Source: Desulfoprunum benzoelyticum (GTDB lineage Bacteria; Desulfobacterota; Desulfobulbia; Desulfobulbales; Desulfocapsaceae). Taken from it: a stretch of DNA of 64,000 nt. Positions 46,341-54,793 of the stretch are shown piece by piece. Location of the stretch: contig NZ_JACHEO010000003.1 of assembly GCF_014201505.1 (NCBI RefSeq), forward strand, positions 1-64,000, given 5' to 3'. Made by a program: the position numbers and the translations under genes. Every line of letters starts with the position of its first letter. Position 1 is the stretch's first letter. Below the pieces are notes generated by a model that had not been told where the DNA came from, searched no databases, and worked only from the letters and a program-made list of their open reading frames with translations.

Positions 46341-46747
46341 GAGATCTGAACGAGTTTCGATTCTCCGGCACGGTCCAGAGATTCGACCGGATACAGACCA
46401 AGACCGGCATGGCGATGGTTTCATTTTCGGTGCTGTGCTGGAAGGAACGAATCAGGAACGTTGCCTTCAAGGCCCTGGCGGAACAAACCGAGCTTTCCCC
46501 CGGCGACCGGATCGAGGTTCGAGGTCACATCCAGTCAACCGAGTGGCAAGACAAGGATGGGAATCGGCGGACCGGCTGGCAGGTCATCGCTCATGAGATC
46601 AGCCGGGCCGAGAACATGACCGGGCTGAACCAGGGACAACCAACCCCACCGGCACGGCTGCAACCAGCGCGCCAGTCGGGAATGTTCCCGGAGGAGCGGA
46701 GGCCGGACACCAATGAGCAGTTCTCTTACCAGGGAGGGCCTTTCTGA
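46337..46747 (+). CDS. Single-stranded DNA-binding protein (OB-fold), island type
   Basis: 136 residues. The OB-fold segment runs from NEFRFSGTVQRFDRIQTKTG through MAMVSFSVLCWKER and LSPGDRIEVRGHIQSTEWQD, then a Pro/Gln-rich tail ends in QGGPF, reminiscent of the SSB tip that recruits partner proteins. It would coat single strands made by the primase-helicase encoded upstream in the same run of genes. Confidence 0.85.
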   Translation: MRDLNEFRFSGTVQRFDRIQTKTGMAMVSFSVLCWKERIRNVAFKALAEQTELSPGDRIEVRGHIQSTEWQDKDGNRRTGWQVIAHEISRAENMTGLNQGQPTPPARLQPARQSGMFPEERRPDTNEQFSYQGGPF

Positions 46748-47074
46748 TGGGGATATGCGCCGCCCCAGAGAACATTGCGTGCCCCTCGTCGTCGCGGTCT
46801 CGTCTGCGCCTGCGCCATTGTGGAAAAGTCCAACCCCTACGCTGGCCCGCATGGACTCAGGTAGGATTATTTCGATATTATCGAGGTTATCGCACTCAAC
46901 CCGGAACATGGAATAATCGGTGTCCAGTCATGTGGCCAGGACTTCGCCGGGCATCGCGTTAATCAACAGAACGCGGCTTACCGTGCGGACACTTGTGCGG
47001 ACAAATTCATTACTCCCTCTGCAGGGTGCGTACTTCAGTGCGAACTTCACTCCAGTAAATATCAATATTACTGA
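46747..47074 (+). pseudogene. Decayed island gene (phage/island nuclease-like family)
   Basis: In the frame with codons at 46814 onward the sequence reads AIVEKSNPYAGPHGLR, a TAG at 46862-46864, then DYFDIIEVIALNPEHGIIGV and QSCGQDFAGHRVNQ, ending at 47072-47074. This resembles the small VEKxNPYA...D-type proteins common in phages and islands. One base change (CAG to TAG) would explain the stop, and the 5' part before 46805 lies in another frame, so at least two lesions are present. The family name is recalled from pattern only. Confidence 0.65.
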
Positions 47075-47205
47075 TGAATTTCGAGATTCTTCAATGTTCC
47101 TAAGATGTTCTGACATCGCTGCACACAAGATTACTACTTACCAATTTCCCCTCTCCACTGCGTACTTCTTTTGCCCTTGTGCGAGGTGCGGACCTGTGTG
47201 CGGAC
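46983..47205. repeat. Paired GTGCGNAC repeats with 12-bp period (iteron-like)
   Basis: GTGCGGAC occurs at 46983, 46995, 47186 and 47198, and variants GTGCGTAC and GTGCGAAC at 47026 and 47038. The six form three pairs, each with exactly 12 bp between starts. They lie just after the primase-helicase-SSB genes, where replication origins with iterons are often found. Confidence 0.7.
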
Positions 47206-47418
47206 CATTCCCATGTTGGACGCAACGCGCAACGCAACGCAACAGCGCAACGCCGATAACAAAACTGGTTAGTGAGCCCTGGCTGGCCAGCGGGATAAAT
47301 TTGAATCAGGGGAGGTGATCGGGACATTATGTGATCTCCATGGAATAATACAATGACAGCCGGACTCTCCCGGTCAAAATACCCTGCCATTCAGAATTTT
47401 CCATCGTCATCCCTGTGC
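47206..47418. other. Intergenic with GCAAC short repeats
   Basis: A run of GCAAC pentamers at 47222-47250 (CGCAACGCGCAACGCAACGC) follows the iteron-like pairs. No gene is supported up to the pseudogene at 47419. Confidence 0.5.
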
Positions 47419-47807
47419 TTATTTGGAAAGAAAGAGCAGCAGGCGGTCGGCAATGTTTTCCGCCTGATCGGAGATGCTGCCGAGTCGGTGGATGAGCTTG
47501 TACCAGAACATCACCGAAATCGGGTCGAGCTCTTTCTCCTGCGTGAACATGGTCCGGCGCAGCCGGTGCATGATCGCGTCGATATTGTGCTCGTCGCGGC
47601 GAAGGCCGGAGATCATCGCCGAGACCTTATCCACCTCCAGGCCGTTGAAACCCACTTCCAGCACAATTCATCGAGCTGTTCGATGATCGCCTTGACCTCA
47701 GAGTCAGGCGCAGGGAACTGACACCGGAGCAGTTGGTTGATGAGCGTCAGAACAAAGCCAAGCCGATATTGAAAGAGATACGTATAGGTTCCCTTCAGCT
47801 GGATCAA
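47419..47807 (-). pseudogene. DUF47/PhoU-like phosphate-transport accessory protein remnant
   Basis: The C-terminal part is intact in one frame: NGLEVDKVSAMISGLRRDEH, then IMHRLRRTMFTQEKELDPIS and FWYKLIHRLGSISDQAENIA, matching the end of DUF47 (TIGR00153-like) proteins. The preceding segment (SEVKAIIEQLDEL) is in a different frame, joined near 47655, and the N-terminal half is not recognisable. No adjacent Pit transporter gene exists. Confidence 0.65.
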
Positions 47808-48098
47808 CCAGTACCAATTATCTTTTTAAGCAAACGTCAACTTTGCCATGGTTGACAACTCCGCACCATCCAGCTGGATTGACAACTCGCTCGACACGGT
47901 GTCCTTGTACCTCCAGTTCTTCGCCAAGGATTGCCGTGGTGCGATAGACATGGTGCAGGATGCTGTTGTCGACGCCACCAGAGGCGTCCCCCCTTCCCCA
48001 GACACCGGAGTTGCGGGCGAATCCGGAAATGCACAACCGATGCAGAATGGTAGAAAATTGGCCCGCTCTACCTCGAACCCGAATTGCAATGGATCGGA
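47808..48098. other. Intergenic, nothing recognised
   Basis: About 290 bp between the DUF47 remnant and the GtrA gene; ORFs here have no family-like features. Confidence 0.35.
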
Positions 48099-48569
48099 TC
48101 ATCCCTGGAAGATCAAATACTTCCGCATTACGTAATTGATCATCACCGCTGCTACCAGGTTGGCGCCGAAGGCGAAGGTCGTGAGCAGACGCAGACGCCG
48201 GATCAGCAGTCCCATCAGCACGGTGCCGATGGCCATGCTGATCCCCGAGACCAGGTAGAACAGCACGACCTCGACCAGCAGGGAATGGCGTCCTCGTTCG
48301 AAGACCCAGAAGATGTTGATCAGATAGGCGACCATGTTCGAGAAGACAAAGGCGATGACGTTGCCGAGCATCGAGTTGCGGGCGCGGCTGTAATCGTTGA
48401 CTTCCCGGATCTTCAGCCCAAAAAACCGGACGGCGTAATCGTTCGCCTGCAGCGACGGAAATACCTTCCAGGCGACCAGGTGAAACAGGACGATATGGGC
48501 GGCGGTGGCGACGCCTCCGGCGATGACGTACCGGATAAACTGGAGGAGGGCGGGATGAGTGCCGAGCAT
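48099..48569 (-). CDS. GtrA-family membrane protein (polyprenyl-phosphate-sugar flippase type)
   Basis: 156 residues, four predicted membrane helices. QFIRYVIAGGVATAAHIVLF opens like GtrA, and the C-terminus NLVAAVMINYVMRKYLIFQG matches the family end (N-x-x-x-R-K/R-x-x-x-F). GtrA-like proteins are thought to move lipid-linked sugars across the inner membrane. Last gene of a minus-strand glycosylation cluster with GT2 and ArnT-like genes. An insertion between helices two and three (about residues 47-65) is longer than usual. Confidence 0.88.
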   Translation of the reverse strand: MLGTHPALLQFIRYVIAGGVATAAHIVLFHLVAWKVFPSLQANDYAVRFFGLKIREVNDYSRARNSMLGNVIAFVFSNMVAYLINIFWVFERGRHSLLVEVVLFYLVSGISMAIGTVLMGLLIRRLRLLTTFAFGANLVAAVMINYVMRKYLIFQG

Positions 48570-48614
48570 GGGTTGCCTTCAACATTTCGATGTAATTTTC
48601 CGGGCGAATCCCGA

Positions 48615-50207
48615 CTACTCCGAGGGATACAATCGACGACTGAACATGAGCCATTTATCCCTGTAGGGCCGGGCTCCTTGATCCTGACCAAACTGAGCGA
48701 GGAATTCTCTGTCGGCAAAGACCAGGCAGTAACCGGTCGGATTCCGTCTCGACCAGCCCTGCAGTTCCGGAACCGTATCCAATGCCGTGACCGGTCGCGT
48801 CAGACGGGCGGCGAAGTGGAACTGATCCGCAAGATCCTTGGGATAGACAGCGATTGGTTTTCCCTCTCTCTCGACCTGAGATACCACGGTGATCATGTCG
48901 CTCGGGTTGAACAGCGTGGCAATCGATTGAGACAACACCAAGTGTAACACAATGAGATGGAGAAGCACCGAGGCGGCGATGATCTGAGGCCCATGATCGG
49001 GCTTCGAACCGACGAGCCATACCAGGATGCAGCCGGTGAGGAGTGGGACGAATGCCGCCGACCATGGGATATAGTGTACGATGGTCGCTTCCCGTCCCAG
49101 AACCGGCAGGGTCGGAAGCACCACCAGGGCCACGGCCAGAATCGTAAAAAACAGCAGATAGGGCCATCGATCATACCGTTTTGGCCCAGGTGAAGCGGCT
49201 GCAATCCGACCCAGGACGATTGCGGCTATTGGCAGCAGGGGCAGGAGATAATGGATCTGTTTGCCGCTGACGATGGAGAGCGTAACAAAGGACGGGACCA
49301 GAATGGAAAGGCAGAATCGCAGTGAATTATCACCCTGGATTTTCCAACCCCGCCAGAAAGGCAGCCATAGAGACCATGGAAACAGCACCAGAGGCAGCAG
49401 CAGGAGATACCAGTACACAGGCCGACGATGGGCGAACGACTGCACCATCCGCCCGGCGGTCTGGCTGAACAGAATGGCCTGGCCATATTCCTCTCCCCCT
49501 GCCACAGCGGCCGGGATTGCCCAGGCCAGGGCGACCACAACGCCGATGCACAGAGCAAGGACAAAGCCGCCGTACCAACGCCACCAGTTGGCGGTAAAGG
49601 TCCACAGCGGGGCGAGGAGTATCGGTGGGGCGACATAGACGAAAATCACCGGTCCTTTTGTCAACAAACCCAGCCCGAGCACCAGACCAAGAACGAGCCA
49701 TAAACCGCGGCCACCGTTTTCTGCCCGGGTCAGAACCAGAAGATAAGCGGCAAGAGTGAAGAAAACGATCAGTGTGTCGAACATGGTGAGTGTAGAGAAG
49801 ATGCTCCATACACCCATGCTGAGAAGGATCAGAGGGGCAGTCTGCCCGACAGCGGGAAGGGCAGGCCACAGAACTGTCGCGATACGTCTTGTCAGGAACA
49901 GAGAGGCGAGCCCAAACAGTGGCGGCGTCAGTCGTGCCGACCATTCATTGACGCCGAAGAGCCACCAGCCAAAATGAATCAGCCAGAACAGCAATGGAGG
50001 CTTGTGGCTGTAGGGGACGCCATTGCTATGCGGGACGAGAAATTGATTGCTGTGCCACATCTCCCAGGCGACGGAAAGATAGCGGGTTTCATCGATTGGC
50101 AATGGCGGGCGTGAAAGAATGGCGGAAACCACCAGCCCTGCCCACAGAAGCAGCCAGAACCAATTGGTTTTCAGGAGATTAATGGCCACACTGCCTGAAA
50201 TCAGCAT
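48615..50207 (-). CDS. ArnT-like glycosyltransferase (GT39/GT83, PMT_2)
   Basis: 530 residues from the ATG at 50207; an upstream TTG at 50276 would overlap the previous gene. Multi-spanning membrane protein with the catalytic first-loop motif PPLPIDETRYLSVAWEMW, then YSHKPPLLFWLIHFGWWLFG and LLTKGPVIFVYVAPP, and a soluble C-terminal domain. The family moves a sugar from undecaprenyl phosphate to lipid A, protein or polysaccharide. The neighbouring GT2 would make the lipid-linked donor and GtrA would flip it. A role in lipid A decoration is plausible but the acceptor is not known. Confidence 0.9.
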   Translation of the reverse strand: MLISGSVAINLLKTNWFWLLLWAGLVVSAILSRPPLPIDETRYLSVAWEMWHSNQFLVPHSNGVPYSHKPPLLFWLIHFGWWLFGVNEWSARLTPPLFGLASLFLTRRIATVLWPALPAVGQTAPLILLSMGVWSIFSTLTMFDTLIVFFTLAAYLLVLTRAENGGRGLWLVLGLVLGLGLLTKGPVIFVYVAPPILLAPLWTFTANWWRWYGGFVLALCIGVVVALAWAIPAAVAGGEEYGQAILFSQTAGRMVQSFAHRRPVYWYLLLLPLVLFPWSLWLPFWRGWKIQGDNSLRFCLSILVPSFVTLSIVSGKQIHYLLPLLPIAAIVLGRIAAASPGPKRYDRWPYLLFFTILAVALVVLPTLPVLGREATIVHYIPWSAAFVPLLTGCILVWLVGSKPDHGPQIIAASVLLHLIVLHLVLSQSIATLFNPSDMITVVSQVEREGKPIAVYPKDLADQFHFAARLTRPVTALDTVPELQGWSRRNPTGYCLVFADREFLAQFGQDQGARPYRDKWLMFSRRLYPSE

Positions 50208-50256
50208 GATACGGGGGACAAGATGTCGGCGGAGTGTCTTTTTACGAGGCTGACAC

Positions 50257-51981
50257 TCATGGTTTCGGAAGTTCAATCTCGTACACCAGCATTCTACTCT
50301 CCTTGGCGGCCAAAAAACTCAGGAAAGTACTGCCAGGGACCTGCCCGACATACAGTTGCGCGTTGGTTTTCCGAGAATCCTTCTGCGTGCCGGCAGGAGG
50401 CAGAATGAAACTGTAATCAGAGATATAACCAGGAATTGTACTGGTATGCCAGACCTCTTTCAACTCCGATTCCCGCCAGCTGAGACAGGCAATGTCGCCT
50501 CCGTCATATTCCCGGTAATTCCGGAGGTACCGTGGGGAATTCCGCTTATTCCTGCCGATGATAATCTCCTGCTGGCGATCATTGTCGATATCCTGCACCA
50601 GCAGTCTGGTCGGCACAAACACCATATCTCTACTCGAGCCCTGTTCTGTTTTGCCGCCGGTTGGCTCACCGATGTTTTCCTCGCCCTTCACCGGCCCCAG
50701 ATAATTTCTGCTGCCGCCGAAATTGCCTTCACTGACCCACAGCAGATTATTCTGATTGTCATAGACCAGGAGTTTTTCATTTCTGTCTATGGCCACCGTC
50801 TCGACAGTCCCGTTGCCGTCAAGGTCCGCCTGGACGAAATCAAAAAGATTGAGCGAGCCGGGAAGCGGCAGTTTGGCGCCGCGACGGACAGAAGCCCGGG
50901 ATCCGCCGATCTCAAGACGATAAATTCCAGACCCGACGAATCCCTTGCCGGCCTCATTGCTGCCGATCTGTCCGGCCAGGATCATCCCTTCGCCCGGCAA
51001 CAGGATCGGCCGGAGAAACCAGGCGATATTCTCGTGTAGAATCTTCACACCCTCGCCGGCGGACCACTCGGCAATCAGCGAGGAAACCCTGAAACGCTCG
51101 TTGGCACTGATATATATCTCTGATTTTCCGTCTTTATCGAGATCTGCGATATTCAGGGCATGGATTTTGAAGGTCGGCCTCAGCCTGTAGTCGCCGATCT
51201 TTTGAAACCGTCCGTCATTGTAATGAAAAATCTCCAGTGCAGTTCTCGAGCTAAAAACGATCTCCTGTTCCCCATCCCCATCGAGATCGCCGACGTCCAT
51301 GGCGACCATGACGACAGGGATTGTCGAGCTTTTTTTCAACCCCTTTGCCGTGACCGCGACGTCACTCCCTTCGCTGCCGACGATGGAACCTCCGCCAAAG
51401 AGGCCCTTCTTGTACTCCTTCTCCGGATGTTCGGTGCGAAAACCGACCACCCCGCTCTCGTCCTGTACCGCTGCCTGCTGAGAGCCGGCTGTGGCGGGAG
51501 TGCGCAGGATCTTCGCGTAGATCTCCTCACTCAAGGTTCCGATCACCGGAATGACCTGTTCTTCGTTTTCAGCTGTTGTGGAAAAATTCTGCTGCTTATC
51601 TGCTGAGTCGGCGGCGGACACGACAACCTGAATCTTAAGACCATTGTTTGTGGCATACAACGCCCCTGAGACCAGATAATCGGCCTGCAGCCTGCTGAAG
51701 TCGACCCTGGCATCCCCCTCTCCCCTGCCGGCAGCCTCCAATTTTTTCACCTCTGATGCCTGCATGGCATAATCGACAAGCTGCACCCCATCCTTTGCCG
51801 CCAGGCGGCTGGCCAGCATGGTGCGAACCCCATAGGCGAGATAGGTGTATTTACCTGCGGAACTGCTGTCAAAAGGCAAGAAGAGGAATCGCGAGGTCCG
51901 GCCCTCCGCATCGTTTTGGGCTACCGCATTTCCAATCATGATCAACTGCAACGTCAGAACCAAAAATCCGCTTTTCAACAT
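50257..51981 (-). CDS. Exported FG-GAP/VCBS repeat protein with N-terminal FlgO/TolB-like region
   Basis: 574 residues from the ATG at 51981 (AGGTGA upstream), with a signal peptide ending near GNAVAQND. The N-terminal FLFLPFDSSSAGKYTYLAYG then VRTMLASRLA resembles CsgG/FlgO-type domains that bind periplasmic partners. The rest is a beta-propeller of FG-GAP repeats with calcium-loop motifs: DVGDLDGDGEQEIVFSSRTA, IADLDKDGKSEIYI, VQADLDGNGTVETVAIDR and VQDIDNDRQQEIII. It sits inside the glycosylation cluster between the LAB_N and ArnT-like genes; its precise role is unknown. Confidence 0.85.
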   Translation of the reverse strand: MLKSGFLVLTLQLIMIGNAVAQNDAEGRTSRFLFLPFDSSSAGKYTYLAYGVRTMLASRLAAKDGVQLVDYAMQASEVKKLEAAGRGEGDARVDFSRLQADYLVSGALYATNNGLKIQVVVSAADSADKQQNFSTTAENEEQVIPVIGTLSEEIYAKILRTPATAGSQQAAVQDESGVVGFRTEHPEKEYKKGLFGGGSIVGSEGSDVAVTAKGLKKSSTIPVVMVAMDVGDLDGDGEQEIVFSSRTALEIFHYNDGRFQKIGDYRLRPTFKIHALNIADLDKDGKSEIYISANERFRVSSLIAEWSAGEGVKILHENIAWFLRPILLPGEGMILAGQIGSNEAGKGFVGSGIYRLEIGGSRASVRRGAKLPLPGSLNLFDFVQADLDGNGTVETVAIDRNEKLLVYDNQNNLLWVSEGNFGGSRNYLGPVKGEENIGEPTGGKTEQGSSRDMVFVPTRLLVQDIDNDRQQEIIIGRNKRNSPRYLRNYREYDGGDIACLSWRESELKEVWHTSTIPGYISDYSFILPPAGTQKDSRKTNAQLYVGQVPGSTFLSFLAAKESRMLVYEIELPKP

Positions 51982-52151
51982 ATTTTCACCTGCTGTATCC
52001 TGGTTTGTTTCAAGGGAATTTTGAATAATCACCAATCCCGCCATAAAGCTGCAACGTTAATCAAAATCAGTCTGTCGAAGGCTACACAAGAGGCCGATCA
52101 GGATGATTATCTCGATATTCTCCATTTAAGACGAAATTATTCAAGGAACTC

Positions 52152-52433
52152 TCATGTTAATGTTCTTGTCTGCCGTGCTTCTTCCCGGACAAAATGGAGA
52201 TTTCGCAAATAAATAAAGATACCGGTCAGCTGCCCTACAATGAAAACAGGGTCACGGCGATTCAGGGCATAGGCCAGGAGGATCGTGCCCCCGAGCAGGC
52301 TTAAATACCAGAATGCCGTCGGGACAACGCTTTTTTTCAGTCTCTCGCTCGCAAACCATTGCACGAGAAACCTGCTGGTGAAAAAGGCCTGCCCGAAAAA
52401 ACCGACAATCAGCCAGATCGTTGTCTTGTCCAT
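52152..52433 (-). CDS. LAB_N (lipid-A-disaccharide synthase N-terminal domain) membrane protein
   Basis: 93 residues, three predicted helices. GFFGQAFFTSRFLVQWFASE and RLKKSVVPTAFWYLSLLGG followed by FIVGQLTGIFIYLRNL match the stand-alone LAB_N domain found beside DPM-like GT2 genes. It has no known catalytic activity; a helper role in lipid-sugar synthesis or transfer is inferred from conserved neighbourhood. 12 nt downstream of the GT2 stop. Confidence 0.92.
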   Translation of the reverse strand: MDKTTIWLIVGFFGQAFFTSRFLVQWFASERLKKSVVPTAFWYLSLLGGTILLAYALNRRDPVFIVGQLTGIFIYLRNLHFVREEARQTRTLT

Positions 52434-52445
52434 GTCCCTGTCCTT

Positions 52446-53255
52446 TTATTTGACAGCCTCATTGTCAATCCTTCGATACCCCAGCCACACAACCCCTAAC
52501 AGGTCGATAATTCCTTCCATCAGCCGATCGAGCGATCCGTAATGTGACGCCCCGCTTTTGCGAGGGCGATGATGCACATCCAGGGAAACAACTGTTCCTC
52601 CCCTTTGACAGGCTAAAGCCGGGAGAAACCGGTGCATATGGTCAAACGCTGGAAATTCGAGAAAAAAATCACGGGGAAAGGCCTTGATGCCGCAGCCGCT
52701 GTCCGGCGTTTTATCACGTAAGATGCTCCCGCGGACACTATTCGCTATTTTCGAAGAAAATTTCTTCCACATCGAATCACGCCGCCGGTACCGGTTACCG
52801 ATGATCAGGCAACGGGGAGTTCTGGAGGATGTCTGCCGGTAACACGCCACAAGTGCATCGATATCAGCGGGATCGTTCTGGCCATCACCGTCGAGGGTTA
52901 CGATAAGTGGATAACCGGCCGCCCGTACCCCCTGCAGGACTGCGCCGCTCTGGCCGCCTCTTCTCATCAGCCGGATGATTCTCAAGACCGGATACTCGTC
53001 AACTGACTTTCTCAGCAGTAATTCCGTGTTATCGGTGGAGTGATCATCGACGACAATCACCTCATAGTCGTATTTTCCGTCCAGATATTGACGAATTTCC
53101 ACCAACAGAGGAATGATATTGGCCTCCTCGTTGTGGACAGGGATGACAATCGTCAACCCGGGATGTGCTCTCCGGCTATCTGGCACAGCCATAACCTGTT
53201 GAGCCAACTGTTGCGGATAGGCACATGGGACGAGTATGCCGGCGGGGGTATTCAT
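52446..53255 (-). CDS. GT2 polyprenyl-phosphate sugar synthase (DPM1-like)
   Basis: 269 residues. GT-A fold with LTIVIPVHNEEANIIPLLVE, VIVVDDHSTDNTELLL, metal-binding TLDGDGQNDPADIDAL and the acceptor loop DSGCGIKAFPR; the end lacks the long membrane tail of some relatives. Enzymes of this type build dolichyl- or undecaprenyl-phosphate sugars. First gene of the cluster GT2, LAB_N, FG-GAP protein, ArnT-like, GtrA, which together cover donor synthesis, flipping and transfer. Confidence 0.92.
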   Translation of the reverse strand: MNTPAGILVPCAYPQQLAQQVMAVPDSRRAHPGLTIVIPVHNEEANIIPLLVEIRQYLDGKYDYEVIVVDDHSTDNTELLLRKSVDEYPVLRIIRLMRRGGQSGAVLQGVRAAGYPLIVTLDGDGQNDPADIDALVACYRQTSSRTPRCLIIGNRYRRRDSMWKKFSSKIANSVRGSILRDKTPDSGCGIKAFPRDFFLEFPAFDHMHRFLPALACQRGGTVVSLDVHHRPRKSGASHYGSLDRLMEGIIDLLGVVWLGYRRIDNEAVK

Positions 53256-53374
53256 TGTTCAAACAGTTCCTTACGCGTCGATCTGTGTCAATGTCCGGTC
53301 CGGCATAACCTGCCAGTATCCGTTACGCCTTCAGTAATGGCCGGCAGCCGATGATGCGGCAACGCGCCACACGG

Positions 53375-53535
53375 TTTCCGGGATACATTACCAACCGAAA
53401 ATGAAGATTTGATGAAGGCCCGGTGACGAATCGGCGCCGGGATCATCGAACACCGGTCTGATCGAATATCCCACAAATTCAACGTCAATTATCATTCCAA
53501 GCAGAAATAAACGGGGCAATATCGTCTCCTTACTG
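53375..53535 (+). pseudogene. Decayed copy of the leader and start of the GT2-fusion gene
   Basis: 53375-53422 matches the leader of the fusion gene at 57209-57254 (GTTTCCGGGATA, ATGAAGATTTGATGAAGGC). Further on, codons from 53476 read NSTSIIIPSRNKRGNIVSLL, close to the first residues of the fusion (NSISIIIPTRNERDNIVPLL), but the start codon has become ACA and similarity stops after about 20 codons. So a duplicated segment has been lost down to a stump, and the leader-to-start distance is shorter here. Confidence 0.75.
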
Positions 53536-54100
53536 TCACGGGGCACCGCCGGCCAACTGGCCAATGCCCGTAAACAGCAGGAGATCGGCAAGCCGCGGTT
53601 CGGCTGCCCGACCGGCGATTGGGATCTGATCCATAAGGGACTAGTGACATTTGCCGACCCCAGCGCGATCTGCCGCCCACCGACCGGATGGAAGAGTTGT
53701 GCCCTGCTTCGCAGTGGCATCCCTTCGGGTCTCGCCTTGAAGGCTCGCGCTCTGTTTGCCACGCAAGCCATAGTCCGCCGCGACGGGCACAGAGCATGTA
53801 CCAGTGGGTGATGGTGGCTGTGCTGTGTGATTGCATCTCGATTCCAGCCTGGTCCTGCTGGGTGCCGCGCATTGATAACGGCACTCGGGTCGGCATTGGC
53901 GTCTGGAATGTGCCTCTTTAAAATTATTTTTGTTATTTCAGATGGTAAAGCATTTCATATTAAAAAAAATCGGTCCACTGCTTTCCCGTTCATCATCTCT
54001 TCATGTTAGCGTTTTATGATCGGGTCCAACGGTAGGAGCAAGACGTTGGTCGTCTTGCCGGTATTACTGCCGAAATAACCTAATAGCTGGAGGTAGCGTC
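53536..54100. other. Degraded intergenic DNA
   Basis: About 565 bp, probably old gene remnants: an open stretch NARKQQEIGKPRFGCPTGDW is visible near 53570-53630, but no start, no full domain and no recognised family. AT-rich from about 53920 up to the PepSY gene. Confidence 0.4.
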
Positions 54101-54445
54101 ATGCAGAAGAAATGGATTGTTATCATTGGAAGTGGGGTTTTGGTCTCAGGCCTTGCTGTTGCCGGAGCGAGTTTCGCGAAATCAGAGAATGGCGAAGTCA
54201 GCGGGGGCACCATCCGAATCGAAAAGCAGTCCAAGGCGGAGTTTCCTTCGATGGCCAAGATATCGATGGTTCAGGCTGTTCAGACAGCCTTGGCCTCGGT
54301 TCAAGGGCAAGTCTTGGAGGCTGAGCTCGAGGATGAAGACGGCTTTCTGGTGTATGGGATCGAGGTGGTCTCCGCCGACAAGACTGTCATGGATGTGACG
54401 GTGGACGCCGGTACCGGAAAGGTGCTGGCCATGGAAGAGGATTAA
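54101..54445 (+). CDS. Small exported PepSY-domain protein
   Basis: 114 residues, GGAGG eight bases before the ATG. Signal peptide to about residue 26 (VAGASFAKSE), then one PepSY domain: ISMVQAVQTALASVQGQVLE, AELEDEDGFLVYGIEVVSAD and VDAGTGKVLAMEED. Stand-alone PepSY proteins are periplasmic and often linked to two-component systems or metal/redox stress; none is directly adjacent here. Confidence 0.9.
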   Translation: MQKKWIVIIGSGVLVSGLAVAGASFAKSENGEVSGGTIRIEKQSKAEFPSMAKISMVQAVQTALASVQGQVLEAELEDEDGFLVYGIEVVSADKTVMDVTVDAGTGKVLAMEED

Positions 54446-54500
54446 GCGGACGACGAGGACTGATCCAGCCAACGTTTATGAACAAACCGGATCAACATAG

Positions 54501-54740
54501 CACTGTGAGGCCTATGCCACAATCGACATTGAATATCTGCGGTTAACGATTGAGGGGAAGGAAATCCTCAAGGACATCGATCTCCGCCTGCGCCCCGGCG
54601 ACACCTGTGGCCTCCTGGGGCCGAACGGTGCAGGAAAGGCCACCATCATCTTTGCCATTCTGGGGTTGCCCGCATACCTCCGAAGGGCATGTTTGAAGGT
54701 CCATTCCCGGAATGCAGTCCGCTTCAGCGCACCTGGGTAG
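54501..54740 (+). pseudogene. ABC-transporter ATPase fragment
   Basis: In one frame: [40 protein letters not shown] then [11 protein letters not shown], an N-terminal ABC ATPase up to Walker A and the following helix. The Walker A serine/threonine is Ala (GAGKAT instead of GAGKST), there is no start codon in frame after the stop at 54498-54500, and similarity ends at about 54675. A truncated, inactive remnant. Confidence 0.8.
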
Positions 54741-54793
54741 GAAATTGAGGTACATAGCCCGCTAGAATCCTTAACTTCTATATTTTAATTGTA

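Noticed and set aside
45825-47205. Idea that genes after the primase are anti-phage defence cargo
   Set aside because: The recognisable ones (zinc-ribbon-like, SSB, decayed nuclease-like) fit replication or general island functions; no defence-family domain was seen.
53795-53921. Short ORF starting MYQWVMVAVLCDC
   Set aside because: Only about 41 codons, no ribosome site, lies in a stretch of gene debris.
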